Assembly (NCBI GenBank): GCA_027621295.1 | Contig: JAQCBR010000035.1 | Coordinates: forward strand, 1-34,980 | Source: Planctomycetota bacterium | GTDB taxonomy: Bacteria; Planctomycetota; UBA1135; UBA2386 | Direction of reading: 5' to 3' | Length of the DNA stretch: 34,980 nt | Shown: piece by piece, positions 15,181 to 25,611 of the stretch | How positions within the stretch are numbered: position 1 is the first letter of the stretch | How the letters are laid out: every line of letters begins with the position of its first letter | Made by a program: the position numbers and the translations under genes | Notes under the pieces: generated by a model | Told to the model about the DNA's origin: nothing | The model's database searches: none | What the model saw: the letters and a program-made list of their open reading frames with translations, nothing else

Positions 15181-16187
15181 CTTCGCCGTCGCCTGCGGTC
15201 CAGGGGCTCCTCCGCGTGGTGCTCGAGCAGGAGGGCAAGGTTCCGCTCGAGCGCGTGGTCCAGGAGCTCCTCCCGGTCGGCACGCTCCGCGATCTCGCCC
15301 GGAAGCACGGGCTGAGCCCGAAGGGCTACCGCATCGAGAAGGCGCCCGCCCCGCGGCTCGCCAAGCTGCTGATCGACGTCCGGAATCCGACCCTCGTGAC
15401 CGAGGTCCTGGAGCTCCTGCTCGAGCTGCGGGGCACGGGTGATGCCCAGGACGCCGGCGAACTTGCCGGGCGCGTCAGCGAACTCGAGGCACTGCTGCGC
15501 CTCCGTGAGGGCGAACTCCGCGGTGCGCGTCAGGAGGTGGACAAGCAGCGCGCCCAGGCCAGTCAGCACCGTGACCGGGAGTTCGAGCTGACCGCGAGCC
15601 TCGGCCGGGCCGAGGAGCGCGCGATCGCCGCACGAGCCGAGGCAGACCAGCTCCGGCGCCAGCAGGGAGCGTCGCCTGCGCCGGTCCCCGGGCCCGGTCG
15701 CGACGACGCGCGCCGACTCCACGAGCTGGAGCGTGAGGTCGAGGAGCTCGGGCTCGCCGAGGAAGGCCACCGGCGCCACGCGGCGGAGCGGCAGGCCCGC
15801 ATCCGTGAGCTCGAAGGCCTGGTCGCGGACCTCGAGGCGCGGGTCCCGAAGGGCCGCAAGCCGCCGAAGGAGAAGGTGGAGGCGCCCCTGCTCGCCGACA
15901 CTTTCCGCCTGCCCCGCTTCACCCCGGCGTTCTACAAGTCGCTCGAGGGCAAGGAGCGTCGCCACGTCGAGCAGGCGTTCCAGGCCGCGCTGCTGTTCTG
16001 CACCGAGGGTCCGTCCTATCCCGGGCTCGAGGTCAAGCAGATCGAAGGCCAGGAAATCTGGAGCCTGCGCGCTTCCCTGAAGCTCCGCGTCTACTTCGAG
16101 CTCCTCGAGGAGCGATGCGTGGAGTTCGTCGCGGTCGCCGACCGAGAAGACCAGCACACGACGCTGCGTCGCCTGAAGGAGCGATGA
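15177..16187 (+). CDS. Coiled-coil protein with C-terminal RelE/ParE-like domain
   Basis: The 336-aa protein starts at ATG 15177, with GGAGG about 5 nt upstream. It has three parts. Residues about 20-75 (LRDLARKHGLSPKGYRIEKA, then LAKLLID) look like a small SAP/HeH-type helical domain, the sort that binds nucleic acid (inference). Residues about 90-230 are Glu/Arg/Leu heptads, a long coiled coil. Residues about 245-336 follow the RelE/ParE pattern: YKSLEGKERRHVEQAFQAAL (paired helices), GLEVKQIEGQEIWSLRASL, LRVYFELLE, then VEFVAVADREDQHTTLRRL. RelE-family toxins cut mRNA on the ribosome or inhibit gyrase; whether the catalytic residues remain cannot be judged here. No antitoxin gene is adjacent. 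The next gene overlaps by ATGA. Confidence 0.7.
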   Translation: MTSPSPAVQGLLRVVLEQEGKVPLERVVQELLPVGTLRDLARKHGLSPKGYRIEKAPAPRLAKLLIDVRNPTLVTEVLELLLELRGTGDAQDAGELAGRVSELEALLRLREGELRGARQEVDKQRAQASQHRDREFELTASLGRAEERAIAARAEADQLRRQQGASPAPVPGPGRDDARRLHELEREVEELGLAEEGHRRHAAERQARIRELEGLVADLEARVPKGRKPPKEKVEAPLLADTFRLPRFTPAFYKSLEGKERRHVEQAFQAALLFCTEGPSYPGLEVKQIEGQEIWSLRASLKLRVYFELLEERCVEFVAVADREDQHTTLRRLKER

Positions 16188-16903
16188 TCAGGCGCTGTGT
16201 CGCGGCCATCTCCGTGGTCGCCCTGGTGTCCGGCGCAGGCTGTGCCTACGGAGCCGACCGGATGCAGGACTTGGCCGACTGCTTCCGCCTCTCGGCGGGC
16301 TACGGACTCGGGTTGACCGCGTCGGCGCAGGTCACCGACTGGTTCTCGCCGGGGGTCGGCGCCGCGTCCCGCACGCAGACGTTCGGGTTCCTCGATCGGG
16401 ACGTCCACGGTGCGTGGGAGGAGTCGGACGTGATCCAGACCCCGCGCCTCGCCTACGAGGGCCTCGCGCTGCAGCTGTCCGAGCAGAGTCGCGAGCAGAT
16501 GGATGAAGGTGGTGTGATCGCGCGGCTCGCGCTCGACAGCCTCAACCTCCCCAACGAGCGCTGGGTGCGGACCGGTGGACGCATCCGGGTCGAGCAGTTC
16601 GCGCTGTTCAACGTCATGCGATCGGCCGTCCCGGAGGGAAGCAGCTGGCTCGCCGGGTTGGTGGTGGAGCCGGGCGATGTCGTCCTCACGCCCGTGAAGG
16701 ACGTCTGGCAGTCCTCGTTCGTCGAGCTCAGCGGCACGGTCGTCGCCGTGCACGCGCGGCTCGGCTTCAACCCGATGCAGTGCGTCGACTTCCTGGCCGG
16801 GCTGTTCGGCTTCGATCCGGCGGGCGATGACCGGCGCGCGGGGTTCTACGAGTTCGAGCGCGTGCATCCGTTCGGAGAGAACCTGCGACTCGACGGACCG
16901 TGA
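16184..16903 (+). CDS. Predicted lipoprotein, function unknown
   Basis: The 239-aa protein starts at ATG 16184, overlapping the previous stop (ATGA). The N-terminus MIRRCVAAISVVALVSGAGC is a lipoprotein signal with Cys20 after Gly-Ala-Gly, so the mature protein is probably membrane-anchored. Directly after comes DRMQDLADCFRLSAGYGLGL, a pattern I have seen in small bacterial outer-membrane-associated lipoproteins but cannot name. The C-terminal half is mixed alpha/beta, with LGFNPMQCVDFLAGLFGFD near residues 190-208. No enzyme motif is visible. It overlaps the Nudix gene by GTGA, so it belongs to the same coupled operon. Confidence 0.72.
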   Translation: MIRRCVAAISVVALVSGAGCAYGADRMQDLADCFRLSAGYGLGLTASAQVTDWFSPGVGAASRTQTFGFLDRDVHGAWEESDVIQTPRLAYEGLALQLSEQSREQMDEGGVIARLALDSLNLPNERWVRTGGRIRVEQFALFNVMRSAVPEGSSWLAGLVVEPGDVVLTPVKDVWQSSFVELSGTVVAVHARLGFNPMQCVDFLAGLFGFDPAGDDRRAGFYEFERVHPFGENLRLDGP

Positions 16904-17769
16904 CGCTGATCCAAGGCTTTCTCGAGCGCGTTGCGGACTGCAACCGCCATGACCTCTCGGCCTACGTGCCGTGGGGCGTGCGTGGTCACCGCGTCGGCCA
17001 CGTGCGGGAGGACCGCGTCGACGCGCTGCTGGCCAGCGGTGGAGGGCGCGCGTTCGTCCGCGGTCCGCTCGGCCTCGAGCTGACGCCGCCCTCGGTCGAA
17101 GCGAGGACGGCGGCGGTCGCTCGCTGTCTCGCCGACCTGGTCCGATCGGAACAGGTGCGGCCACCGCGGGGCGAGCTGTACCCCGCGGCGTTCCCGGTCC
17201 GCAGCGATGCGGTCTGTCTGGTCGACCGTTCGTTCGTCGCGTGGCTCGGGATCGGCGCGGTCGGCGTTCACGTCAACGGCTACGTGCGGACCCCGCGAGG
17301 CCCGGAGATGTGGGTCGCGTTCCGGGCGCGTGACAAACCGACCTTCCCAGGGCAGCTCGACAACATCGTGGCGGGCGGGCAGCCGCACGGGCTCGGCCTC
17401 CTCGACAACGTGCTCAAGGAGTGCGGCGAGGAGGCAGGCATCCCGCCAGAGGTGGCCCGAGCGGCGCGTCCGGTCGGGGCGATCTCCTACGTGTTCGAGA
17501 ACGACACCGGGCTCAAGCCGGACACGATGTTCTGCTTCGACCTGGAGCTGCCGATCGACTTCGTGCCTCGTCCGGTGGATGGCGAGGTCGAGCGCTTCGA
17601 GCGGTGGCCGCTGGACCGGGTCGCGGAACGCGTTGCCCGCACGTCAGACTTCAAGTTCAACTGCAGCCTCGTGGTGATCGACTTCCTGGTCCGGCACGGC
17701 GGCGTCGACGTCGAGCAGCCCGGATACGCGGCGCTCGTCTCGGGGCTGCGCCGGGGGCTCGCGCGTTGA
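16900..17769 (+). CDS. DUF4743-type Nudix hydrolase
   Basis: The 289-aa protein uses GTG 16900 (GTGA overlap with the lipoprotein stop). Residues 1 to about 110 match the DUF4743 region that precedes the Nudix fold in plant AtNUDT20/24-like proteins and in the N-terminal part of yeast thiamine pyrophosphokinase Tnr3. The Nudix box is at about 160-182: it keeps KECGEEAGI (catalytic glutamates) but has Leu where the first box Glu usually stands and Lys for Arg. Relatives hydrolyse damaged thiamine diphosphate forms such as oxo- or oxythiamine diphosphate; that substrate is inferred from the family. The aat gene begins inside its stop codon (TTGA). Confidence 0.85.
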   Translation: MTLIQGFLERVADCNRHDLSAYVPWGVRGHRVGHVREDRVDALLASGGGRAFVRGPLGLELTPPSVEARTAAVARCLADLVRSEQVRPPRGELYPAAFPVRSDAVCLVDRSFVAWLGIGAVGVHVNGYVRTPRGPEMWVAFRARDKPTFPGQLDNIVAGGQPHGLGLLDNVLKECGEEAGIPPEVARAARPVGAISYVFENDTGLKPDTMFCFDLELPIDFVPRPVDGEVERFERWPLDRVAERVARTSDFKFNCSLVVIDFLVRHGGVDVEQPGYAALVSGLRRGLAR

Positions 17770-18473
17770 GCGGTGTCCTCGACCCGGTCCCGCTGCCTCC
17801 GGGTGGGCCGCCGGTGTTTCCCGACCCGCGCCGGTTCGACGAAGAAGGATTGGTCGCGTTCGGTGGCGGGCTCGAGCCGCTGCGGGTCCTCACCGCGTAT
17901 CGGCACGGGATCTTCCCGTGGTACGAGGAGGGGTTGCCGCCGCTGTGGTGGAGCCCCGACCCGCGCTGCGTGCTGCGCCGCGAGTCGCTGCACATGTCGA
18001 GGAGCCTCCTCCGGACGGTGCGCCGGGGAGGTTTCGAGCTGAGCTGGAACCGTGCGTTCCGTCAGGTCGTCGCGGCCTGCGGGGAGGAGCGCGGAGACGG
18101 GACGTGGATCCTCCCCGAGATGGTCGCTGCCTACGGGGCGCTGCACGATCTCGGTGCGGCGCACAGTCTCGAGGTCTGGTGCGACGGCGAACTCGTCGGC
18201 GGGATCTACGGAGTCCAGGTCGGAGGGCTGTTCGCTGCGGAGAGCAAGTTCCACCGACGGACCGACATGTCCAAGGTCGCGCTGGCCGCTGCCGTGCACT
18301 CGCTGGATCGCGCCGGGATCCGGCTCTTCGACGTCCAGTTCCGGACCGATCATCTCGGCCGGATGGGTGCGGAGGAGATCGGTCGGGACGACTACCTCCG
18401 CGAGCTCGAGCGCGCGGTCTCCGTCGACGTCGACCTGACCGGGCTCGTGCCGGAGCTGCCCTTGCGCAGCTGA
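17766..18473 (+). CDS. aat: Leucyl/phenylalanyl-tRNA--protein transferase
   Basis: The 235-aa protein, close to the 234 aa of E. coli Aat, attaches Leu or Phe from aminoacyl-tRNA to the N-terminus of proteins starting with Lys or Arg, marking them for ClpS/ClpAP (bacterial N-degron pathway). Family blocks are present in order: GLVAFGGGLEP, YRHGIFPWYEEG with PPLWWSPDPRCV, GTWILPEMVAAYGALHDLG, GGIYGVQVGGLFAAESKF and FDVQFRTDHLGRMGA. The start is TTG 17766, overlapping the Nudix stop (TTGA); the frame runs further upstream inside the Nudix gene, but those residues are not Aat-like. It is the last gene of the coupled operon and converges on carB. Confidence 0.94.
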   Translation: MSGVLDPVPLPPGGPPVFPDPRRFDEEGLVAFGGGLEPLRVLTAYRHGIFPWYEEGLPPLWWSPDPRCVLRRESLHMSRSLLRTVRRGGFELSWNRAFRQVVAACGEERGDGTWILPEMVAAYGALHDLGAAHSLEVWCDGELVGGIYGVQVGGLFAAESKFHRRTDMSKVALAAAVHSLDRAGIRLFDVQFRTDHLGRMGAEEIGRDDYLRELERAVSVDVDLTGLVPELPLRS

Positions 18474-18487
18474 GGGGGGCTGCCGCT

Positions 18488-18510
18488 GCCGGGCCGCATC
18501 ACGGCCCGGC
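18488..18510. terminator. Perfect 9-bp hairpin between aat and carB
   Basis: GCCGGGCCG (18488-18496), loop CATCA, CGGCCCGGC (18502-18510). It fills the 48-nt space between the convergent aat and carB genes, where a bidirectional terminator would be expected. There is no T-run on either side, so it would work as a non-canonical or Rho-assisted stop. It is the strongest of the hairpins found at convergent ends in this window. Confidence 0.5.
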
Positions 18511-18521
18511 GCTGCAGGCCG

Positions 18522-21848
<3,327 letters not shown>

Positions 21849-21858
21849 TTCGGGCGAA

Positions 21859-21864
21859 AAACTA
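21859..21864 (-). promoter_or_regulatory. -10-like TAGTTT just before carB
   Basis: On the minus strand TAGTTT sits exactly 10 nt before the carB ATG in an unusually A/T-rich patch. AAAAGGAG overlaps the aroB stop, but it is about 40 nt from the carB ATG, too far to be its ribosome binding site. An internal promoter giving a leaderless carB transcript would fit; no -35 is evident. Confidence 0.38.
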
Positions 21865-21897
21865 CAGCAGACCGACCGCTGGCCCGCGACTCCTTTT

Positions 21898-22953
21898 TCA
21901 GCGGGGGGACAGGAACGCCGCGGGGGTCATCCGGAAGGTCGCGGAGGAGCCGATTCCCGTCGGCAACACCGCGTGGAGTTGGCCTCCGACGACCTTCTTG
22001 TCGCGTTCGACGAGCTGGAGGAGCGCCTGCCGACCGGTGAGCGGAGCCGGCTCGAAGCCAAAAGATGCCAGTAGCTTACGTATGCGCTGTGCGTCCGCGG
22101 CCGCGAGCTTGCCCGCGGTGGTGGCGACATCGATCGCATGGTGGAGTCCCCGCGCGACGGCGATGCCGTGCGGTATCGAGAAGTCCGAGGCGATCTCAAG
22201 GGCGTGGCCCAGCGTGTGGCCGAGGTTCAGCAGGCGGCGGGGCCCGGTCTCCAGGGGGTCCGACTCGACGACGGAGATCTTCGCGGCGATCGAGCGGGTG
22301 ATCGCTGTGGTGGTGGCGTCCACGTCGCGCGCGAGGAGGCTCTCGGCATGCCGTTCGCAGTGCTCGAAGAGCTCGGCGTCCAGCCCGATCGCGACCTTCA
22401 GCACCTCTCCGAGACCGCTCCGCCACTCGTTCTCGGGGAGCGTGGCCAGGAAGCCCGGGTCGATCCACACCTCGCTGGCAGGCCAGTAGGCTCCGACGAG
22501 GTTCTTGCCCTCCGGGAGGTTGATCGCCGTCTTGCCCCCGACGCTGCTGTCGACCATCGCGAGCAGCGTCGTCGGCGCGAGGACCAGCTCGACCCCGCGG
22601 AGCAGCAGCGCCGCAGCGAGGCCGACCGCGTCGCCGACGCTGCCGCCGCCCACCGCGACCAGAACCGAAGAACGGTCCGCGCCGGCCCGGACGAGCCGTC
22701 GCAGCAGGTCCTCGACGCCGCCGAACGACTTCAGGGGCTCGCCGCCGTCGACGAGGATGGTCGCGCCGGCGTGACCCGCGGCGGCTCCGACGCAGCCGGT
22801 CGCGGCCGACACGCTGCGGTCCGCGACCACGAACGTCCGGCGCCCGGGGAAGCGTTGGCCCGCCGCGGCAAGGACCCCGTCGCCGAGGATCCCCGAGCCG
22901 ATCCGCACGAGGGTCGGCCGGCCGTCGGCGGGTGCGCAGCGGAGTTCGATCAC
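21898..22953 (-). CDS. aroB: 3-dehydroquinate synthase
   Basis: The 351-aa protein converts DAHP to 3-dehydroquinate, step two of the shikimate pathway, using NAD and a divalent metal. Visible landmarks: [36 protein letters not shown] (NAD-binding glycines), [37 protein letters not shown] (metal-ligand Glu), [11 protein letters not shown] (metal-ligand His) and [10 protein letters not shown] (metal-ligand His). Length is typical. It is preceded 13 nt upstream by the two-TM protein gene and followed by carB, so the three probably share a transcript. Confidence 0.96.
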   Translation of the reverse strand: MIELRCAPADGRPTLVRIGSGILGDGVLAAAGQRFPGRRTFVVADRSVSAATGCVGAAAGHAGATILVDGGEPLKSFGGVEDLLRRLVRAGADRSSVLVAVGGGSVGDAVGLAAALLLRGVELVLAPTTLLAMVDSSVGGKTAINLPEGKNLVGAYWPASEVWIDPGFLATLPENEWRSGLGEVLKVAIGLDAELFEHCERHAESLLARDVDATTTAITRSIAAKISVVESDPLETGPRRLLNLGHTLGHALEIASDFSIPHGIAVARGLHHAIDVATTAGKLAAADAQRIRKLLASFGFEPAPLTGRQALLQLVERDKKVVGGQLHAVLPTGIGSSATFRMTPAAFLSPR

Positions 22954-22966
22954 TTTGGGGCCGTGT

Positions 22967-24343
22967 TCAGGAGGCGGTCGGCTCGGCCGTCGTCCGGGCC
23001 TTCGCCCGGCGGCGGCGACGGCGCTCGATCATCTCCAGCTCGTGCGCGTCGCTGGCCTTCCGGTCACGGCGCGCGATGTAGAAGAAGAGCGCGATCAGCG
23101 CGGCGACGGCGGAGGCGAAGCCGATCTTCGTCCAGCGCGCCATCGGATGCTCGGGGCCCGCCGAGAAACGGTCGAGGTCGGCAGCGACGAAGAGGGGCGT
23201 GAACGCCTTCCCGTCCTGGTTCTGGAGGTCGTAGACGAAGCGGCGCAGGTAGTAGGCACGCACCTCGAGGCTCTGGTTGAACTGGTAGCCCTCGACCTTC
23301 CGGGGGATCCACACCGGGACGATCTTGCCGCCGAGATCGCGGACCTGGATCCACGCCTGGGACCAGTAGCGGATGCCCGCGGGGTTGGGGCGCGCCGCGA
23401 ACCAGCGAGCCATCACGAACGTCCCGAGCAGGCGGAACGGGGTGCCGGGAGTGACTTCGTCGGCCTTGACCGCGTCGAGCTGGTCCTTGGTCACGAACGC
23501 CGGGATCGCGCGCCATCGGCCGAGCGTGTCGTCTTCTCCGCCCCTCTTCGCGTTCGCGTAGCTGGCGAGCGTCCACAGCGGCACGTCCTCGGACTCGTCG
23601 AGCGTCAGGGCTGCATCCTGTTCGTCGACCCACACCCCGTCGACGACGACACCGTCGCGGATCGACTCGAAGACCGCGGGGTCGAGTTCGGTCACCGGTG
23701 CCCACGGCGGGTAGTCGGGGAACAGCTCGGGCCCGACGAGCAGCGGCGCCATGTCGGCGCGGGGGCTCGCTGCGCTGTCGCGGAGCTTCAGGAAGAAGCC
23801 CTCCACGCGGACGAAGTCATCGACCTGGACCCGCGGTGGGATGCTGACCCGGAAGAGCACGGTCTCACCGTCCGGCGTCTCGATCGCGCCCTCGTGGATG
23901 CGGTAGCCGGTCACCGGGTGCCCGCTCTTGCCGGGCGCGAGATAGGTGAGGCGGCCGGTGTACCAGAGGTAGGCGCCGCGGTAGGTCTGCGGCGAGGTCC
24001 GCAGGTGTGCGATCGGCACCGGCTGCTCGGGCTTGCCGAGCGCCTCCGCGACCGAGGGGACGATGTCGATCGACTTCTCGAGCAGGTGCGCGAGCGGGTC
24101 AGGCTCGAGCACCAGCCGGTCGCCGTGCTCCTCGTCGCGCGCGGTGCGCAGCAGCTCCTGGTCGATCTTCGGCACCGCGACCTGGACCGGCGCGATCGGA
24201 GGTCCGGAGCCGAGGTTCGTGCCCGAGGAGCTCTGGAAGAACGTCACCCAGATCAGCGCCGCGAGCAGGACGCCCATGGCGAGGATCCGCCACCAGTCGG
24301 CGAGGGGCGATCGGGGCAGCGGCTTCCGCGTCGGGATCGTCAT
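22967..24343 (-). CDS. Two-TM protein with tandem OB-like extracytoplasmic modules
   Basis: I do not recognise this 458-aa protein. It has an N-terminal transmembrane helix (about residues 18-36) and a second near the C-terminus (about 408-428), then a strongly basic cytoplasmic tail (IERRRRRRAKARTT). The roughly 370 residues between them would face the periplasm. Two stretches look alike: YRGAYLWYTGRLTYLAPG ... VDDFVRVEGFFLKL (about 118-190) and PFRLLGTFVMARWF ... FNQSLEVRAYYLRRF (about 285-370). Both resemble OB-type five-strand barrels that end in an aromatic/Leu strand and a PLLVG or PLFVA segment. This is pattern inference, not a database match. It lies 13 nt before aroB. Confidence 0.7.
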   Translation of the reverse strand: MTIPTRKPLPRSPLADWWRILAMGVLLAALIWVTFFQSSSGTNLGSGPPIAPVQVAVPKIDQELLRTARDEEHGDRLVLEPDPLAHLLEKSIDIVPSVAEALGKPEQPVPIAHLRTSPQTYRGAYLWYTGRLTYLAPGKSGHPVTGYRIHEGAIETPDGETVLFRVSIPPRVQVDDFVRVEGFFLKLRDSAASPRADMAPLLVGPELFPDYPPWAPVTELDPAVFESIRDGVVVDGVWVDEQDAALTLDESEDVPLWTLASYANAKRGGEDDTLGRWRAIPAFVTKDQLDAVKADEVTPGTPFRLLGTFVMARWFAARPNPAGIRYWSQAWIQVRDLGGKIVPVWIPRKVEGYQFNQSLEVRAYYLRRFVYDLQNQDGKAFTPLFVAADLDRFSAGPEHPMARWTKIGFASAVAALIALFFYIARRDRKASDAHELEMIERRRRRRAKARTTAEPTAS

Positions 24344-24369
24344 CGTCGCGTATCCAACGGGTGGTGGAC

Positions 24370-24400
24370 GTCCCGGTTCGGTCGGGACTCCCGCGGGGAG
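24370..24400. other. Two adjacent hairpins between AhpD-like and two-TM genes
   Basis: GTCCCG (24370-24375), loop GTTCGGT, CGGGAC (24383-24388), immediately followed by CTCCC (24388-24392), GCG, GGGAG (24396-24400), sharing one base. They lie in the 82-nt space between two minus-strand genes and could end the upstream transcript or structure the leader of the two-TM gene. Confidence 0.35.
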
Positions 24401-24425
24401 GGCGCGGCCCGCGGACCCGCCGTCC

Positions 24426-24845
24426 TCACTCGGGCTTGTCGAAGAGCCCGCCGAGGTGGAAGTTCGCGATGTCCGAGCGGTCGACGATCGTCGCAGCGTT
24501 CACGCCGAGCGTGATCGCGATGACCTCGGAGATCTCCTCGGCGGTCGCACCTTCTTTCTTGGCCTTCTTGAGATGGCCCTCGAGGCAGCCCTTGCAGCCG
24601 GAGACCAGGGCGGCCGCGATCGCGACGAACTCCTTGGTCTTCATGTCGAGCAGCGACTTGCCGTAGGTCGCCTTGTAGAAGCTCATGTAGATCTGCTTCA
24701 GATCCGGCGTGAGCATCGCGTAGCTGCGCATCACCGAGCTCGGCAGGCGGCCGTCGCCGAGCATGTCGGGGCGAGGAGCGTCTTCCGACGGGTTCGATGC
24801 GGCGGGGGAGGCGGAATCGCCGGACTTGTCCGGGGTCTGGTCCAT
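24426..24845 (-). CDS. Carboxymuconolactone decarboxylase-family (AhpD-like) protein
   Basis: The 139-aa protein has the CMD/AhpD signature E72...C84-x-x-C87-x-x-x-H91 (SGCKGCLEGHLKKAKKEG). In AhpD this Cys pair and His form a peroxidase/disulfide-relay site fed by lipoamide. The single-domain form here suggests a small thiol-dependent antioxidant protein or another CMD-fold enzyme; the substrate is unknown. The first 25 residues are low-complexity Ser/Pro/Asp and might mean a later start (Met28), but I kept the first ATG. It follows the Nudix gene by 170 nt on the same strand; that gap shows no gene. Confidence 0.88.
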   Translation of the reverse strand: MDQTPDKSGDSASPAASNPSEDAPRPDMLGDGRLPSSVMRSYAMLTPDLKQIYMSFYKATYGKSLLDMKTKEFVAIAAALVSGCKGCLEGHLKKAKKEGATAEEISEVIAITLGVNAATIVDRSDIANFHLGGLFDKPE

Positions 24846-25015
24846 GCTCGGATTCGGGTGGAGAGGCGCTCGGCCTCGAGGTGGGGCCGGCGTCGTGCCG
24901 GGCTCTGGCGGGGCTGGCGTTCGGCGGTCTCGTGGTGACGAACCCGACGGACGCGGTCGGACAATGTCGTTCCCGCACGCCGACAGCGCAAGGGCGGCGC
25001 GCCCGCCAGCCCCGA

Positions 25016-25495
25016 TCAGCCGGCGAGCTTGAGCTGCAGACGGACCAGAGCGTCTCGGTCGCGCCGTCCCTCGACGCTCCGGAACGCCTCGTCGAAACCC
25101 ATCCACGCGAACTCACCGACCGTCGGCCCCGGCAGGATCTCGGCCGGCTGTCCCGGGGATGCGGCCTCGTAGGCGAACGGCCACTCGATCAGCCCCACGT
25201 CGCCGAACAGGTCCTTCGTCGGGTCCGCGAGCTCGAGCAGCTGGGTCGGACGGACCAACCCCGTCTCCTCGGTGACCTCGCGGAGCACCGTGTCCACGAG
25301 GTGCTCGGCGTGGCCCACCGAGCCGATCACCGGTCCGAGCGGCCACTCGGCCAACGGACGGTGCCGGAGGAGCAGGTAGCGCGGCTCGCGCTCCTGGAAC
25401 TGGAACACGAACACCCGCACACGGTGCTGAAGGGCGAGCATGGCGACCTCCTCGACGCTTGGGCCCGGGTCGGACTCCTCGTCCGGCCAGTCCAT
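25016..25495 (-). CDS. Nudix hydrolase
   Basis: The 159-aa protein carries a perfect Nudix box, G-x5-E-x7-REVTEETGL, at about residues 58-80, so metal-dependent cleavage of a nucleoside diphosphate linked to X is expected. It has the N-terminal strand VRVFVFQFQ and RYLLLRHRP typical of the fold. No extra domain marks a substrate (ADP-ribose, dGTP analogues and Ap4A are all possible). The N-terminal 15 residues are acidic. The intact box contrasts with the altered one in the DUF4743-type protein at 16900-17769. Confidence 0.9.
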   Translation of the reverse strand: MDWPDEESDPGPSVEEVAMLALQHRVRVFVFQFQEREPRYLLLRHRPLAEWPLGPVIGSVGHAEHLVDTVLREVTEETGLVRPTQLLELADPTKDLFGDVGLIEWPFAYEAASPGQPAEILPGPTVGEFAWMGFDEAFRSVEGRRDRDALVRLQLKLAG

Positions 25496-25503
25496 CTATC
25501 GAG

Positions 25504-25517
25504 CCCGGCCTGCCGGG
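25504..25517. other. Short GC palindrome before the Nudix start
   Basis: CCCGGC, CT, GCCGGG: a 14-nt palindrome 9 nt upstream of the Nudix ATG (minus strand), inside the 116-nt gap after the esterase gene. Pairing would hide the only GG-rich stretch near the start. It could also be the esterase transcript end. Chance is likely in this composition. Confidence 0.25.
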
Positions 25518-25611
25518 TTTCCCGACCAAATCCAGGTGGGCGCATCCCGATCCGGGACCGGGGCGCGAGCTCTCCCCGTCGGCGAACGGCGCGCGCGCCG
25601 CGCTGCCGCGG

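Noticed and set aside
24958..24992. ECF-type promoter (GGAAC...GTC) on the minus strand near the AhpD-like gene, and similar GGAAC boxes at 8829 and 8869
   Set aside because: GGAAC followed by a GTC at 13-16 nt is common in this composition; spacing differs between cases and there is no matching box before the sigma gene itself.
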